Shown here in pieces: positions 1 through 7,550 of a stretch of 27,964 nt of DNA. The stretch comes from a virus. The position numbers were made by a program, and so were the translations under genes. Position 1 is the stretch's first letter. Each line of letters opens with the position of its first letter. The DNA lies in IMG/VR virus record IMGVR_UViG_3300049629_000329, positions 1-27,964 of that record, one strand, 5' to 3'. The notes beneath the pieces were generated by a model that worked only from the letters and a program-made list of their open reading frames with translations, was not told the DNA's origin and did no database searches.

Positions 1-1
1 C

Positions 2-1234
2 ACCTCGATGGCTAAGCGTGGTTCTAAACCCGGAAATACGACGTTCAGATGGCAGGTTGACCGCCACCCCGACCCCTCCATCGAACTCGGCGTTCTCGAT
101 GGTGCTGACGTTGACCCCACCTCCCCCGCCACCAACCCTGCCTTCAAGCAGTACACCCTCGGCTACAGAGAAGAAGTGGAAAACAACATCCACATGTTCC
201 GCAGAGCCGTCCACGTGTCCAACCTGACGCAGGACATCCTCAACATCGCTGGTGTTAAGGACGAACTCAGCCGCCAGTTGTCCAAGGCCACCATCGACCT
301 CAAGCGTTCGATGGAAATGACCTTCACTTCTGACATCCTCCCCGCCATCGACGATGGTGCGACCCCGTATCGCACTCGCTGTCTCACGGCTTGGATTAAG
401 AACGACCTGCTGGGTGCTTCCACCAACGTTCAGGCCAAGTACGGCTCCCAGAACCAGTCCATCCGCCCCGTCGGCGAAAACTTCCGCACCCCGTCCTCGT
501 CTATCGTAGGCACTGGCGAAAGCGTTGACCAACTCGGCGAAAACACTGTTCAGGACCTCATGACCTCGGTCTATGAGCAGACTGGCCAGTTCAAGAACCA
601 CGAAGCCGTCGTCGGCACCGCCCTGAAGCGTCAGTTCACGAACCTCGTCTACACCAAGACCGAGCCTTCGCTGACCTCCCGCATCCAGAATCAGCGTGAT
701 GCCAACTCTGACTCCATCAAGGTGTCGGTTGACTACTTCGAGGGCGACTTCGGTAAGTTGGCCCTTATCCCTACCCAGTTCCTCCATGCGGGTGTCAACC
801 CCTACCGCATCGAAGACACTGGTGCTGGCTCTACTGGCAACTCCTACACCTCCACTGGTCGTTATGCCGTCTATGATGGCGTCACCGCCGCTGGCAACCT
901 CGTCTGGCTCAAGGACGCCACCACCAATAAGTACGAAAGAGTCGCCGTTGGCACCGCTAACGCCGTCCCTGCTCGTTTCGCCACCGAGGCCGAAGCCAAG
1001 GTTTACGTCAACCTCCACGCCAACAACGCTAAAACCAAGGGCTTCATCATCCCGTGGGACATGCTTGAAATCCGCTACGGCGGTAACATCGCTCAGGTTC
1101 GTGAACTGACCGAAAACGGCGGTGGTCCCCGCAGAATGATGGAAGCGATGGCGGCTCTGGTCGTCCAGTCGCCCCTGACGTTCGGCATGCTGGACTACAA
1201 GGCGGCTAACTCCAACGGCGGTCTGCTTTCGTAA
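2..1234 (+). CDS. Major capsid protein, SU10/DUF5309 type (5' partial)
   Basis: Likely forms the icosahedral capsid shell. The pattern fits the SU10-type (DUF5309) capsid family as I know it. An early FRWQVD segment matches the family's xEWQTD-like segment. A helical stretch follows (ATIDLKRSMEMTF, about residues 97-109), then an ARxxGLxxWI-like segment (TRCLTAWIKND). A late VSVDYFEGDFGKLALIP strand pair and a C-terminal MLEIRYGGNIAQVRELTENGG segment, in the place of the family's LE-x-RNE end, complete the match. The first ATG in the window is at position 8 and gives 408 residues. However, the frame is open to the window edge, and the segment before FRWQVD is shorter than in relatives, where a TSM(I)xRGK-like stretch follows about 20-30 earlier residues. 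The true start is therefore probably upstream. It contains the only Pro-Gly pair and the only CCGG site (30-33) found in the window. Confidence 0.8.
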   Translation, partial: TSMAKRGSKPGNTTFRWQVDRHPDPSIELGVLDGADVDPTSPATNPAFKQYTLGYREEVENNIHMFRRAVHVSNLTQDILNIAGVKDELSRQLSKATIDLKRSMEMTFTSDILPAIDDGATPYRTRCLTAWIKNDLLGASTNVQAKYGSQNQSIRPVGENFRTPSSSIVGTGESVDQLGENTVQDLMTSVYEQTGQFKNHEAVVGTALKRQFTNLVYTKTEPSLTSRIQNQRDANSDSIKVSVDYFEGDFGKLALIPTQFLHAGVNPYRIEDTGAGSTGNSYTSTGRYAVYDGVTAAGNLVWLKDATTNKYERVAVGTANAVPARFATEAEAKVYVNLHANNAKTKGFIIPWDMLEIRYGGNIAQVRELTENGGGPRRMMEAMAALVVQSPLTFGMLDYKAANSNGGLLS

Positions 1235-1246
1235 GCAGAGCGGAGC

Positions 1247-1615
1247 ATGGCTGGAATTCAACCCATCCATGAAACCATCCCGTCCGACCTTCTTAGGCCT
1301 ATGCTTGAGGAGTTTCGGACGGGGTGGGAACTCCGTAAAGTGCAGGCCCATGCACAGAAGAAACTGATTGGGCAGTTGAACCAGCAACTCCACAAGCACG
1401 TAGATGGCTTGGGGCAGTTATCCATGCGAATCCCAGTGGACTCCTACCACTACTGGGGCCAGCGTCTCGGATACGAATGCTGGAGAGATAAGGATTTCGT
1501 CAAAGGATTCCTTAGAGACAACCCCGAGTGTAAGGTAAACTCCAAAGCGGAGAACACCACTCTGCTGGTGAACGGCACAAAAGGCCTGTTCGACCAGTTC
1601 GGTAGGTCAATTTAA
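1247..1615 (+). CDS. Conserved-looking small phage protein, unknown function
   Basis: A 122-residue soluble protein directly after the capsid gene. The first 60 residues look helical and rich in Gln, Lys and Arg. The second half holds the compact aromatic segment YHYWGQRLGYECW followed by KDFVKGFLRDNPE and a short beta-like end. I do not recognise the family. Position between capsid and neck-type genes suggests a virion or head-assembly role, but this is context only. The start lies 12 bases after the capsid stop, and a GGAG lies immediately before the ATG, too close to be a normal ribosome binding site. The stop overlaps the next start as TAATG. Confidence 0.8.
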   Translation: MAGIQPIHETIPSDLLRPMLEEFRTGWELRKVQAHAQKKLIGQLNQQLHKHVDGLGQLSMRIPVDSYHYWGQRLGYECWRDKDFVKGFLRDNPECKVNSKAENTTLLVNGTKGLFDQFGRSI

Positions 1616-2361
1616 TGCGTACCATCAACTTCAGCGAAATCCTTCATACCGCCCTGCAACTTTGCGGGTTGGATAGGAACCTGACGACTACCGACAGGTT
1701 CGCTACTGTCAGGGATTTTGCCTCCAGACGCATGCAGACTGTCTGGGAACAGCATGAATGGCCTGAACTCAAGAAGTTTCAGCAGTGCCCGACTGGCATT
1801 GTCAGCGAACGCAACAAGGTCATCCTGCCCTCGGACGTCGGTCAGGTGCTTGCCGTGTGGACAAAGGACCCCCTTGCACACAATTCCATTGAAAAGGACT
1901 TCGTTCTGAATGGAAGCGACTGCTTTTTGATGAACAACGCAGACCAGAACGTCTGGGTTGAGTACAGAAGCGACGCCCCGAAGTTGTTCGGCGAGCCTTG
2001 GGACACCGCCGTGTCCTACAAGAAAGGCTCTCAGGTCTATTTTGATGCTGGCAGTGGCACCAGTTCCCTTGTACCTGTAAGTGGAAGCCCAGTACTGGGC
2101 AATTTCTATGAATACACTGGTGAAACGCCTTCTGGAACTGGTTCAATCCCTACTCTCGGGTCTTGGCAAATCGTCCAAGTCCCCAGACTTTTCGGTTCCT
2201 ACCTTATCCACGGGGTCCACGCTGACTATCAGCGTTCGCAAGGCCAAACGGAACTTGCGACAGCGGCAGAAGCGGACGCCCAGACGGCCCTCGACCAAGC
2301 CCTCGACCAAGTCCTCAGGCAACAGGGCCAAGTAAGGCGTATCAATTTCAGAAACTACTAA
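1615..2361 (+). CDS. Putative neck / head-to-tail adaptor protein
   Basis: A 248-residue protein with three visible parts. The N-terminal part (about residues 5-50) is helical and contains ASRRMQTVWEQHEWPEL. A central part carries an LPSDVGQVLAVW segment and Gly/Ser-rich beta stretches. A helical C-terminus is rich in Ala, Gln and Asp (QTALDQALDQVLRQQGQVRR). This helix-beta-helix plan, the LPSD-x-x-x-V segment and the place just after the capsid gene resemble phage neck and adaptor proteins that ring the portal. The assignment is by architecture and position, not by a diagnostic motif. It starts on the TAATG overlap with the previous gene, without a Shine-Dalgarno sequence. Confidence 0.8.
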   Translation: MRTINFSEILHTALQLCGLDRNLTTTDRFATVRDFASRRMQTVWEQHEWPELKKFQQCPTGIVSERNKVILPSDVGQVLAVWTKDPLAHNSIEKDFVLNGSDCFLMNNADQNVWVEYRSDAPKLFGEPWDTAVSYKKGSQVYFDAGSGTSSLVPVSGSPVLGNFYEYTGETPSGTGSIPTLGSWQIVQVPRLFGSYLIHGVHADYQRSQGQTELATAAEADAQTALDQALDQVLRQQGQVRRINFRNY

Positions 2362-2362
2362 A

Positions 2363-2662
2363 ATGTCTCATATCAATCAGCCCCAGAACATCCCCAACGT
2401 CGATGTGACTGTCTTCAATAGCGTCGGTACCAAGATTAAGGTGCTCGACGCCGTCAGAAACAGGCGTGTCTTCGGAATCGTCAACTCTTCCTCCACGGCC
2501 CTCCTCAACTTCTACCTCCAGCCTGATGGTGCTGGCTCCCCTATCGTGCTTTCGCATGAAAAGAATGCCAACAAGCATGACGGCGGCTCGTTCGAACTGA
2601 ACGGCTACAATGGTGAAGTCTGGGCTGACGGCGAAGGATACGTCTACCATTACGCACAGTAA
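2363..2662 (+). CDS. Small beta-rich virion protein (decoration-like), unknown
   Basis: A 99-residue protein predicted from residue pattern to be almost all beta. Alternating hydrophobic strands include VDVTVFNSV, RRVFGIVNSSS and LLNFYLQP, and it ends with GEVWADGEGYVYHYAQ. The middle 'RRxFxIxNSS' plus a terminal 'VWADGEGY' is a pattern I associate with small beta-sandwich proteins encoded among phage head and tail genes. A capsid-decoration or tail-accessory role is inferred only. It begins one base after the previous stop and ends in a TAATG overlap with the repeat-protein gene, suggesting coupled translation with its neighbours. Confidence 0.8.
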   Translation: MSHINQPQNIPNVDVTVFNSVGTKIKVLDAVRNRRVFGIVNSSSTALLNFYLQPDGAGSPIVLSHEKNANKHDGGSFELNGYNGEVWADGEGYVYHYAQ

Positions 2663-3735
2663 TGCCTTTCAAGGGGGACATGCGACTGGGTGGCCCTCGG
2701 GATAACGAAGCCACCCTGAACGGGACATCCGAAGGCCCGTCAGTGCCTGCGGCTGGAACCTTCATCCGTAATGAGTCACTGGTACGCCCTATCGCAGAAG
2801 GGGGCTTGTTTGTTTCCTACACAAGTTCAGATAACAACCCTCTTCAGGAGCCTAACCAGACTTGGACTGTCCCAGTAAAAGCGGATGGTATCGGCGGCGA
2901 ATACTACGATTGGACGACGGCAAGCAACCCAGTCTACCTGAGTGGGGGCACCCTACCTAGTTCCACTCAATCAACCAACCTGTACATAAGCATAGGGAGT
3001 AGCACGTACATGAACGGGACTTCGTATTCACAATACGTTCATGACGGGGCTGGCGGCTACGTAGTCACTGGAAGTTCGACTTACACCGCCGCAGACACAA
3101 CGTCTTATTTCCACGTTGAGCACGGCGTTCCTCATTACTTGTCCTTCGAAGGAACCCAATACCAGTCGGGCACAAAATCAGTAAATTACTACCACAACGG
3201 GAGTGGCGGGTACACCACTCAAGAACAAAGCCCATCATGGTTCGCAGATGGCACTGTTGTGGGCTCAAAGAATGTGACGACCTACGTGTATGTTACTGAA
3301 ATTGATACGCAATACCAGAGCGGCGGCTGGATTTACGACATTGAGTTGTACCAGCAGAATTTATCCCTGCGTTCCTACCCAGCACACGGAACGTACACCC
3401 CTAGCGGAACTAGGGTTGCAAGCGGACAGCCATACTTCCACAACGGGAATGGCGGGTACTACTACAGCAACGCTGGCATGCCTACGGGAAATTTTTCAAG
3501 CCAGACGGAATACATTGTACTGAGTTTGCCTTATGGTAACACAAGCAGTCACGAAAATGGCTCCACTATCTTAACGGAGTATTACGATGGTGCGGGGGGC
3601 ACTTACTGGGAGTCCTCACGCACGTACGCAGCATACGGACACTACTTTACCTCTTCCAGTTACAGTGACGAGTGGAACACCTACTACACCTACTACTACT
3701 CTGATGGGGTAGGCGGCTACTACACTCAATCATAA
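2662..3735 (+). CDS. Tyr/Gly/Ser-rich repeat protein, probable tail fibre or surface protein
   Basis: A 357-residue protein dominated by Tyr, Ser, Gly and Thr. A short motif of the form (Y/F)-x-(D/N)-G-x-G-G-(Y/T/E) occurs six times, its Asp/Asn codons starting at 2884, 3043, 3196, 3442, 3586 and 3703. Most copies are 39-53 residues apart, with one gap of 82. The motifs are separated by beta-type segments rich in SxxYxxG. Such shallow repeats with little charge are typical of extended beta structures in fibres and other surface-exposed virion proteins, so receptor contact or capsid/tail decoration is a reasonable inference. There is no enzyme motif. Stops are tandem TAA-TAA, and the second overlaps the next ATG. 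Confidence 0.85.
   Translation: MPFKGDMRLGGPRDNEATLNGTSEGPSVPAAGTFIRNESLVRPIAEGGLFVSYTSSDNNPLQEPNQTWTVPVKADGIGGEYYDWTTASNPVYLSGGTLPSSTQSTNLYISIGSSTYMNGTSYSQYVHDGAGGYVVTGSSTYTAADTTSYFHVEHGVPHYLSFEGTQYQSGTKSVNYYHNGSGGYTTQEQSPSWFADGTVVGSKNVTTYVYVTEIDTQYQSGGWIYDIELYQQNLSLRSYPAHGTYTPSGTRVASGQPYFHNGNGGYYYSNAGMPTGNFSSQTEYIVLSLPYGNTSSHENGSTILTEYYDGAGGTYWESSRTYAAYGHYFTSSSYSDEWNTYYTYYYSDGVGGYYTQS
2884..3720 (+). repeat. Six-copy DGxGGY-type protein repeat
   Basis: Six in-frame copies of a short D/N-G-x-G-G-Y-like core in the 2662-3735 gene: DGIGGE (2884), DGAGGY (3043), NGSGGY (3196), NGNGGY (3442), DGAGGT (3586) and DGVGGY (3703). The DNA copies are diverged from each other, so this is an old protein-level repeat and not a recent tandem duplication. 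Confidence 0.8.
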
Positions 3736-3737
3736 TA

Positions 3738-4112
3738 ATGGCCCTTAGAAGGTACAATACAATCAGGGTTTCTGACCGAGCCACACACACCTCAAGCGGG
3801 TTCATCATCCCACGCACAAGGAGAGAGGGTGCCAACCCGCAACCACCTCCTCCCCCGCCACCGCCGCCGCCAGAATGCACTGGAGGGAGAGTGTGGAACG
3901 GCACCTCTTGCGAATGCCCTAATGGGTTAATCTGGAATGGGTCTGGATGCGTCCCTCCGTGCGGGGAAAACTCACACTACGACCCCGAAGTCGGCAGTTG
4001 TGTTTGCGATGAAGGATATCACTGGGATGGGGCTGGTTGCGTCCCTGACACCCCTCCCGATTGCGGCGAGGGATACTACTGGGATGGAACCAGTTGCCAG
4101 CCTAACCCCTAA
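3738..4112 (+). CDS. Poly-proline stalk plus Cys-rich WNGxxC repeat protein
   Basis: A 124-residue protein with an unusual plan. The basic N-terminal part (residues 1-35) is followed by ten consecutive prolines (36-45), then by about 79 residues with ten cysteines. The Cys-rich part consists of short units with an aromatic-(N/D)-G-x-x-C core: VWNGTSC, IWNGSGC, YHWDGAGC and YYWDGTSC, with a looser copy around YDPEVGSC. The pattern recalls EGF-like or trypsin-inhibitor-like disulfide repeats seen in extracellular proteins. No signal peptide is visible. A rigid spacer carrying a disulfide-stabilised tip on the virion surface is an inference. It starts on TAATAATG after the GGY-repeat gene, so the two products may belong together. 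Confidence 0.8.
   Translation: MALRRYNTIRVSDRATHTSSGFIIPRTRREGANPQPPPPPPPPPPECTGGRVWNGTSCECPNGLIWNGSGCVPPCGENSHYDPEVGSCVCDEGYHWDGAGCVPDTPPDCGEGYYWDGTSCQPNP
3843..3872 (+). repeat. Ten-codon poly-proline tract
   Basis: Ten consecutive Pro codons using all four synonyms (CCA, CCT, CCC, CCG), which argues for selection on the protein rather than a slipped-strand expansion. It joins the basic N-terminal part to the Cys-rich part. Confidence 0.9.
3876..4109 (+). repeat. Cys-rich WNGxxC-like repeat block
   Basis: Four clear units and one degenerate unit, each with an aromatic-(N/D)-G-x-x-C core, hold ten cysteines in about 78 residues. The units are 15-30 residues apart. The block reaches the C-terminus of the 3738-4112 protein. 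Confidence 0.75.
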
Positions 4113-4114
4113 CT

Positions 4115-5500
4115 ATGCCTAGAGAAATTAAACCCGACGGCGACCTAAGATTCGAAGGATTCGCATCCTTTCCGAACAGTGCCTCCTTCTCGCCAGAGTC
4201 TGGCATGCTTGAGTACTCCGAGAACATGGAGTTCAATGAGGGGGTTGCCATGCCTAGGCTTGGTAGCGTCCTTGCTGGAACCGCTGGTGCGGCCATTGAA
4301 TACGCCTGTGCCGCCTCATCCACCAGTGGTGATAGCATTCTGCTCTGGGGAGCCAACCAAAGATTCAACTGCGACACTGGCGTGTTCACTTCGGTCAATC
4401 TGGCGGCTAAGCAAAAAGCCCGTGGTCAGGGGTATCAGGACGCACTGACCATGGAGACGGCAGATACGGACTTCGTCGCTGGGGCAAACATCGTCGAGCG
4501 GCTGGTTACGGCAAAAGGGGATAAACTTAAGTTCTCACTCTACTCTGGAAGCCAGCCGTACGAGCCAGATTCGGCTTATCTGGTTCAGGGGACGTACGAC
4601 TCGATTCAGGCAATCGAGCCAGACATGAACGCCATGCTGGTTTTTGGCAAAAGGAGCATTTACTCCGTTGCGGCTGGACTAGGCAGACAGGCAAACGTCA
4701 ACAGATTGCCGAATCCTCAGGTGTTCCACCAGATTCAGAAGATTGCATCCCAAGACGGATTGGCCGCAAAAGACGGAATTTGCCGAATGGGTCCTCAAGT
4801 GCTGTTCATGGACACGGACGGCATCAAGGTCGTAAAGTACTCTGGAGGCAGGAATGAGTACCAAGATGGTTCTTCGCCGATTACGTTCCTGATTCAGGAC
4901 ATCATTGACCTGATTGACCCGACTAAACTCGGTCAGATTACTGCGGCTTCATGTCAGGGTCGTTGCTACTTCACCCTTCCGTTGCTCGCCCCGTACAACA
5001 GGACTGTCGTCTTGACTCTGAACCTCACCAATAAGAACCCTATTGAGTCTATCTACGTTTACCCGCAGTCAATAGACGCCGTCATGTCTGCAAGAAAGAA
5101 CGGGAAGATGAGACTCTGGGGTGTGAACTACGGAATGGGACGAATCTACCTGCTTAATGAAGGTAGCACGGACAATGGCTCGGCCATAGTTGCGAAAATC
5201 CGTAGCCGTAGTTACATGTTCCAGTCCCACTCAGAAAAGAAGTATGACGATTGCTTCCTGTCGCTAGACACAAAAGGCCATGCCGAAGTAGAAATGAACT
5301 TCATTTCCGTAAATCCAGACGGGAAGTGGCTCATGGATAAGTTCTCCGCCAACCTAGGAACCGCTGTTAGACGTGCTTTGACCAACAAAAAGTCGATGAG
5401 CGGCAAGTTGGAAATCGTTGTTAAATCTGGTAGGCCCTGCATCTACAGCATAGGTTTGGAGGCCTCAATTGTCGGTAAATCCATTTTCTCGTCGTTCTGA
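4115..5500 (+). CDS. Putative tail nozzle / tail-tube protein (beta-propeller-like)
   Basis: A 461-residue protein, mostly beta. The N-terminus reads SPESGMLEYSENMEFNEGVAMPRLGS. This is the 'chosen elements, N-x-x-x-x-G-x-x-x-R-x-G' opening typical of podovirus nozzle proteins. Blade-like segments follow: AMLVFGKRSIYSV (about residues 174-186), a central GICRMGPQVLFMDTDGIKVV and later SIYVYPQSIDAVMSARKNGKMRLWG. The C-terminus has a YDDCFLSLDTKG strand pair near residue 380. The family idea rests on these patterns and on the position after the surface proteins. An alternative is another large beta-propeller tail protein. The gene ends in a TGATG overlap with the next start and shows no Shine-Dalgarno sequence. 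Confidence 0.85.
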   Translation: MPREIKPDGDLRFEGFASFPNSASFSPESGMLEYSENMEFNEGVAMPRLGSVLAGTAGAAIEYACAASSTSGDSILLWGANQRFNCDTGVFTSVNLAAKQKARGQGYQDALTMETADTDFVAGANIVERLVTAKGDKLKFSLYSGSQPYEPDSAYLVQGTYDSIQAIEPDMNAMLVFGKRSIYSVAAGLGRQANVNRLPNPQVFHQIQKIASQDGLAAKDGICRMGPQVLFMDTDGIKVVKYSGGRNEYQDGSSPITFLIQDIIDLIDPTKLGQITAASCQGRCYFTLPLLAPYNRTVVLTLNLTNKNPIESIYVYPQSIDAVMSARKNGKMRLWGVNYGMGRIYLLNEGSTDNGSAIVAKIRSRSYMFQSHSEKKYDDCFLSLDTKGHAEVEMNFISVNPDGKWLMDKFSANLGTAVRRALTNKKSMSGKLEIVVKSGRPCIYSIGLEASIVGKSIFSSF

Positions 5501-6420
5501 TGCCCAATCCTGACCCAAATCCTTACTCGTACCCTCCGTACCCTAATCAGTCGTACGTATCGGTCCATTCCATGGACCTTCAGGGTGTCGGTGCTGGGTT
5601 CTACATCCAAGAGATGAAGAACCTGCATACGACGATTGACCATTCTACGAACCCCCCAACCATCACAACGACAGACACTTACCCCGCTGGTGTGAGTTGG
5701 GTTGCTGGTGCGAAATTCCAGATTTGGAGAGGTTCTTGGGGGCAAGTCTGGGTTCCTAGTAAGACGCCTCCCTACAACGTTACGTCCAGTAGTGGTTCTG
5801 GCTGGCCGCTATGCTTTGCCACTCTCGCAGAAGCACAACTCGCATTGTCTCAGTCAGTGTATGCCGCCCCAGAGGGATACACCTTCTGGGGACGCAATCC
5901 GAGATTCGAAATCGCCCAGACTATCGAGGCATACAACGCCAACGCAGAAGAATTTGCCGAAGCAGACGCAAAGGTAACGACTCACCTGACTTCTAGGGCT
6001 TTGACTGCGGCTAACTCAATCTTCGGGTATTACTCGGCAAAACTCGTCAATCAGGACAGCAACAACCAGTACGTTTTAGGCCTGAGTGCGGCGAGCGGCG
6101 GCGGTCAGAATACGACCTATCTTGCCAACTCCCTCTCCGTGCAACAACTGGTAGACGCCGCCGACAAGGCCCTAGTATCCGCTCAGGGAATCCCAATCGT
6201 GGTTCCATTCGAGTCTCCGCTTATCTCCGATTCGCATGCCTCCGCTGTCGAAGCCAAGAACGCTGGAGAAATCCGTGACCAGCAAATCAGGCAGACCATT
6301 GCTTCCGCAGGTGGCGTCCAGCAGGGCTGGGACATTGCGAACCAGAGAGCCTATGACTGGGAGGGTGCCTCCATCGTCATGGGTGCATTCGGACAAAAAG
6401 CCGCCGCCGCACAGACTTAA
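5500..6420 (+). CDS. Uncharacterised virion-module protein
   Basis: 306 residues in two parts. The first 130 residues are Pro-, Tyr- and Trp-rich (NPDPNPYSYPPYPNQ, then WRGSWGQVWVPSKTPP) and look beta/loop-like, with an FATLAEAQLALSQS helix. From about residue 145 the protein turns helical and Ala-rich (AQTIEAYNANAEEFAEADAKV), ending in GVQQGWDIANQRAYDWEGASIV. I do not recognise a family. The split between a surface-like front and a helical tail, and its place between the nozzle and the coiled-coil gene, suit a tail-associated structural protein. It starts on TGATG with the nozzle gene, and five bases separate its stop from the next ATG. Confidence 0.8.
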   Translation: MPNPDPNPYSYPPYPNQSYVSVHSMDLQGVGAGFYIQEMKNLHTTIDHSTNPPTITTTDTYPAGVSWVAGAKFQIWRGSWGQVWVPSKTPPYNVTSSSGSGWPLCFATLAEAQLALSQSVYAAPEGYTFWGRNPRFEIAQTIEAYNANAEEFAEADAKVTTHLTSRALTAANSIFGYYSAKLVNQDSNNQYVLGLSAASGGGQNTTYLANSLSVQQLVDAADKALVSAQGIPIVVPFESPLISDSHASAVEAKNAGEIRDQQIRQTIASAGGVQQGWDIANQRAYDWEGASIVMGAFGQKAAAAQT

Positions 6421-6425
6421 CTAAC

Positions 6426-7550
6426 ATGCAATTCAACTTCCTAGGAGGACAGTCTCAAAGAGACACGCTTCAGAACGCACTGGGGCAGAGGAATGCCACG
6501 CTTGATGCACAATTGGACTTCACCAAGTCCGCCTTCACTACTGGCGTTTCTGGTGCTGGACAGACCATGCGTACGGCCATGCAGGTCGGACAGCAGGCCC
6601 AAGAATCGGCCATGAGAAACAAGACCGCTATTCAGGAAGGCGTCCTTAACAGGCAGAAAGAACAAGACTTACTAGGACAGCGTCTCGCCGCCGACAAGAC
6701 CGCCTATGACCGCAGTTTGGCAGACCAAGACAAGAGAACCTCAGACGCAAGACAGCATCGCCTTGACGACGCCGCCGAACTTCGCCGAAAGGCCCTTGAC
6801 GACCAAGCGGCTAGGGAAGCCAGAGATAAGGAAGAGTTTGAAAGACGCAGGGCACTCGGGTTGGACGATAAGAAAGAAGCAAGAACGCAGGCCGCCTCTA
6901 AAACCAAGGGCAGGATTGCTGGCGTTCAGGCTAGGTTTGAGGCATTAAGACCCCAGATTACTAACCCTGACACCCTTAAATCGGTAGAGTCTTCCCTGAG
7001 AAAACTTCAGGAGGCTTTAAACAATACAACCGACCCAGACGAGCAGGAGGGTCTTCTGGCTTCGATTGATGACCTGCTAAAGCCAGAAACGCTGGTCAGA
7101 ATGGCGGAGGGTGCGGCCAAGGCCAAAGAGGCTGGCAAGACCAAGCCACAGGGAGATTTCTCGAATCCAGAAAACGCAGACTATTCAAAAGAAGTGTGGG
7201 AAATGTTCGGCATGGGCTCAGAGCCGACTGCCGCTCCTGCCGCCGCCGCCGCCCCTGCTGGCTCCATTCCAGCATCCACGGACGCAGAGCCAATGAGAGA
7301 GGTCTTCCCGAGCGGAGTGAAGCCAGCAAGCAGACTTCCTTCAGGGTATTACGATGATAGAGTCGGCTCCGTGCCAGACCCTTCCGCAGGGCTGATGCAA
7401 TTTCAGGCCGACCATAGGAACATCGCTGGACCTCTTCGTTTTCAGTACGAAGACGAACTGAATAGCATCACTAACTTACTGAAAAAGCCAGCCCCCTCTG
7501 GACCTATGCAGTTCGGAAGCGGATTTAGGGTCAAGAGCATGTTCGGATGA
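6426..7550 (+). CDS. Long coiled-coil protein, probable internal virion or ejection protein
   Basis: 374 residues. Residues about 60-165 are a dense run of Lys, Glu, Asp, Arg, Gln and Ala with almost no Gly or Pro, for example DKRTSDARQHRLDDAAELRR, as expected for a long alpha-helical coiled coil. A second helical stretch runs to about 245. An Ala/Pro linker follows (TAAPAAAAAPAGS, about 268-280), then a loop-rich C-terminus. There is no enzyme motif. Position after the tail genes and ahead of further helical proteins and the giant gene fits the internal/ejection proteins of podoviruses. This is context-based. The stop overlaps the next start as ATGA. Confidence 0.8.
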   Translation: MQFNFLGGQSQRDTLQNALGQRNATLDAQLDFTKSAFTTGVSGAGQTMRTAMQVGQQAQESAMRNKTAIQEGVLNRQKEQDLLGQRLAADKTAYDRSLADQDKRTSDARQHRLDDAAELRRKALDDQAAREARDKEEFERRRALGLDDKKEARTQAASKTKGRIAGVQARFEALRPQITNPDTLKSVESSLRKLQEALNNTTDPDEQEGLLASIDDLLKPETLVRMAEGAAKAKEAGKTKPQGDFSNPENADYSKEVWEMFGMGSEPTAAPAAAAAPAGSIPASTDAEPMREVFPSGVKPASRLPSGYYDDRVGSVPDPSAGLMQFQADHRNIAGPLRFQYEDELNSITNLLKKPAPSGPMQFGSGFRVKSMFG

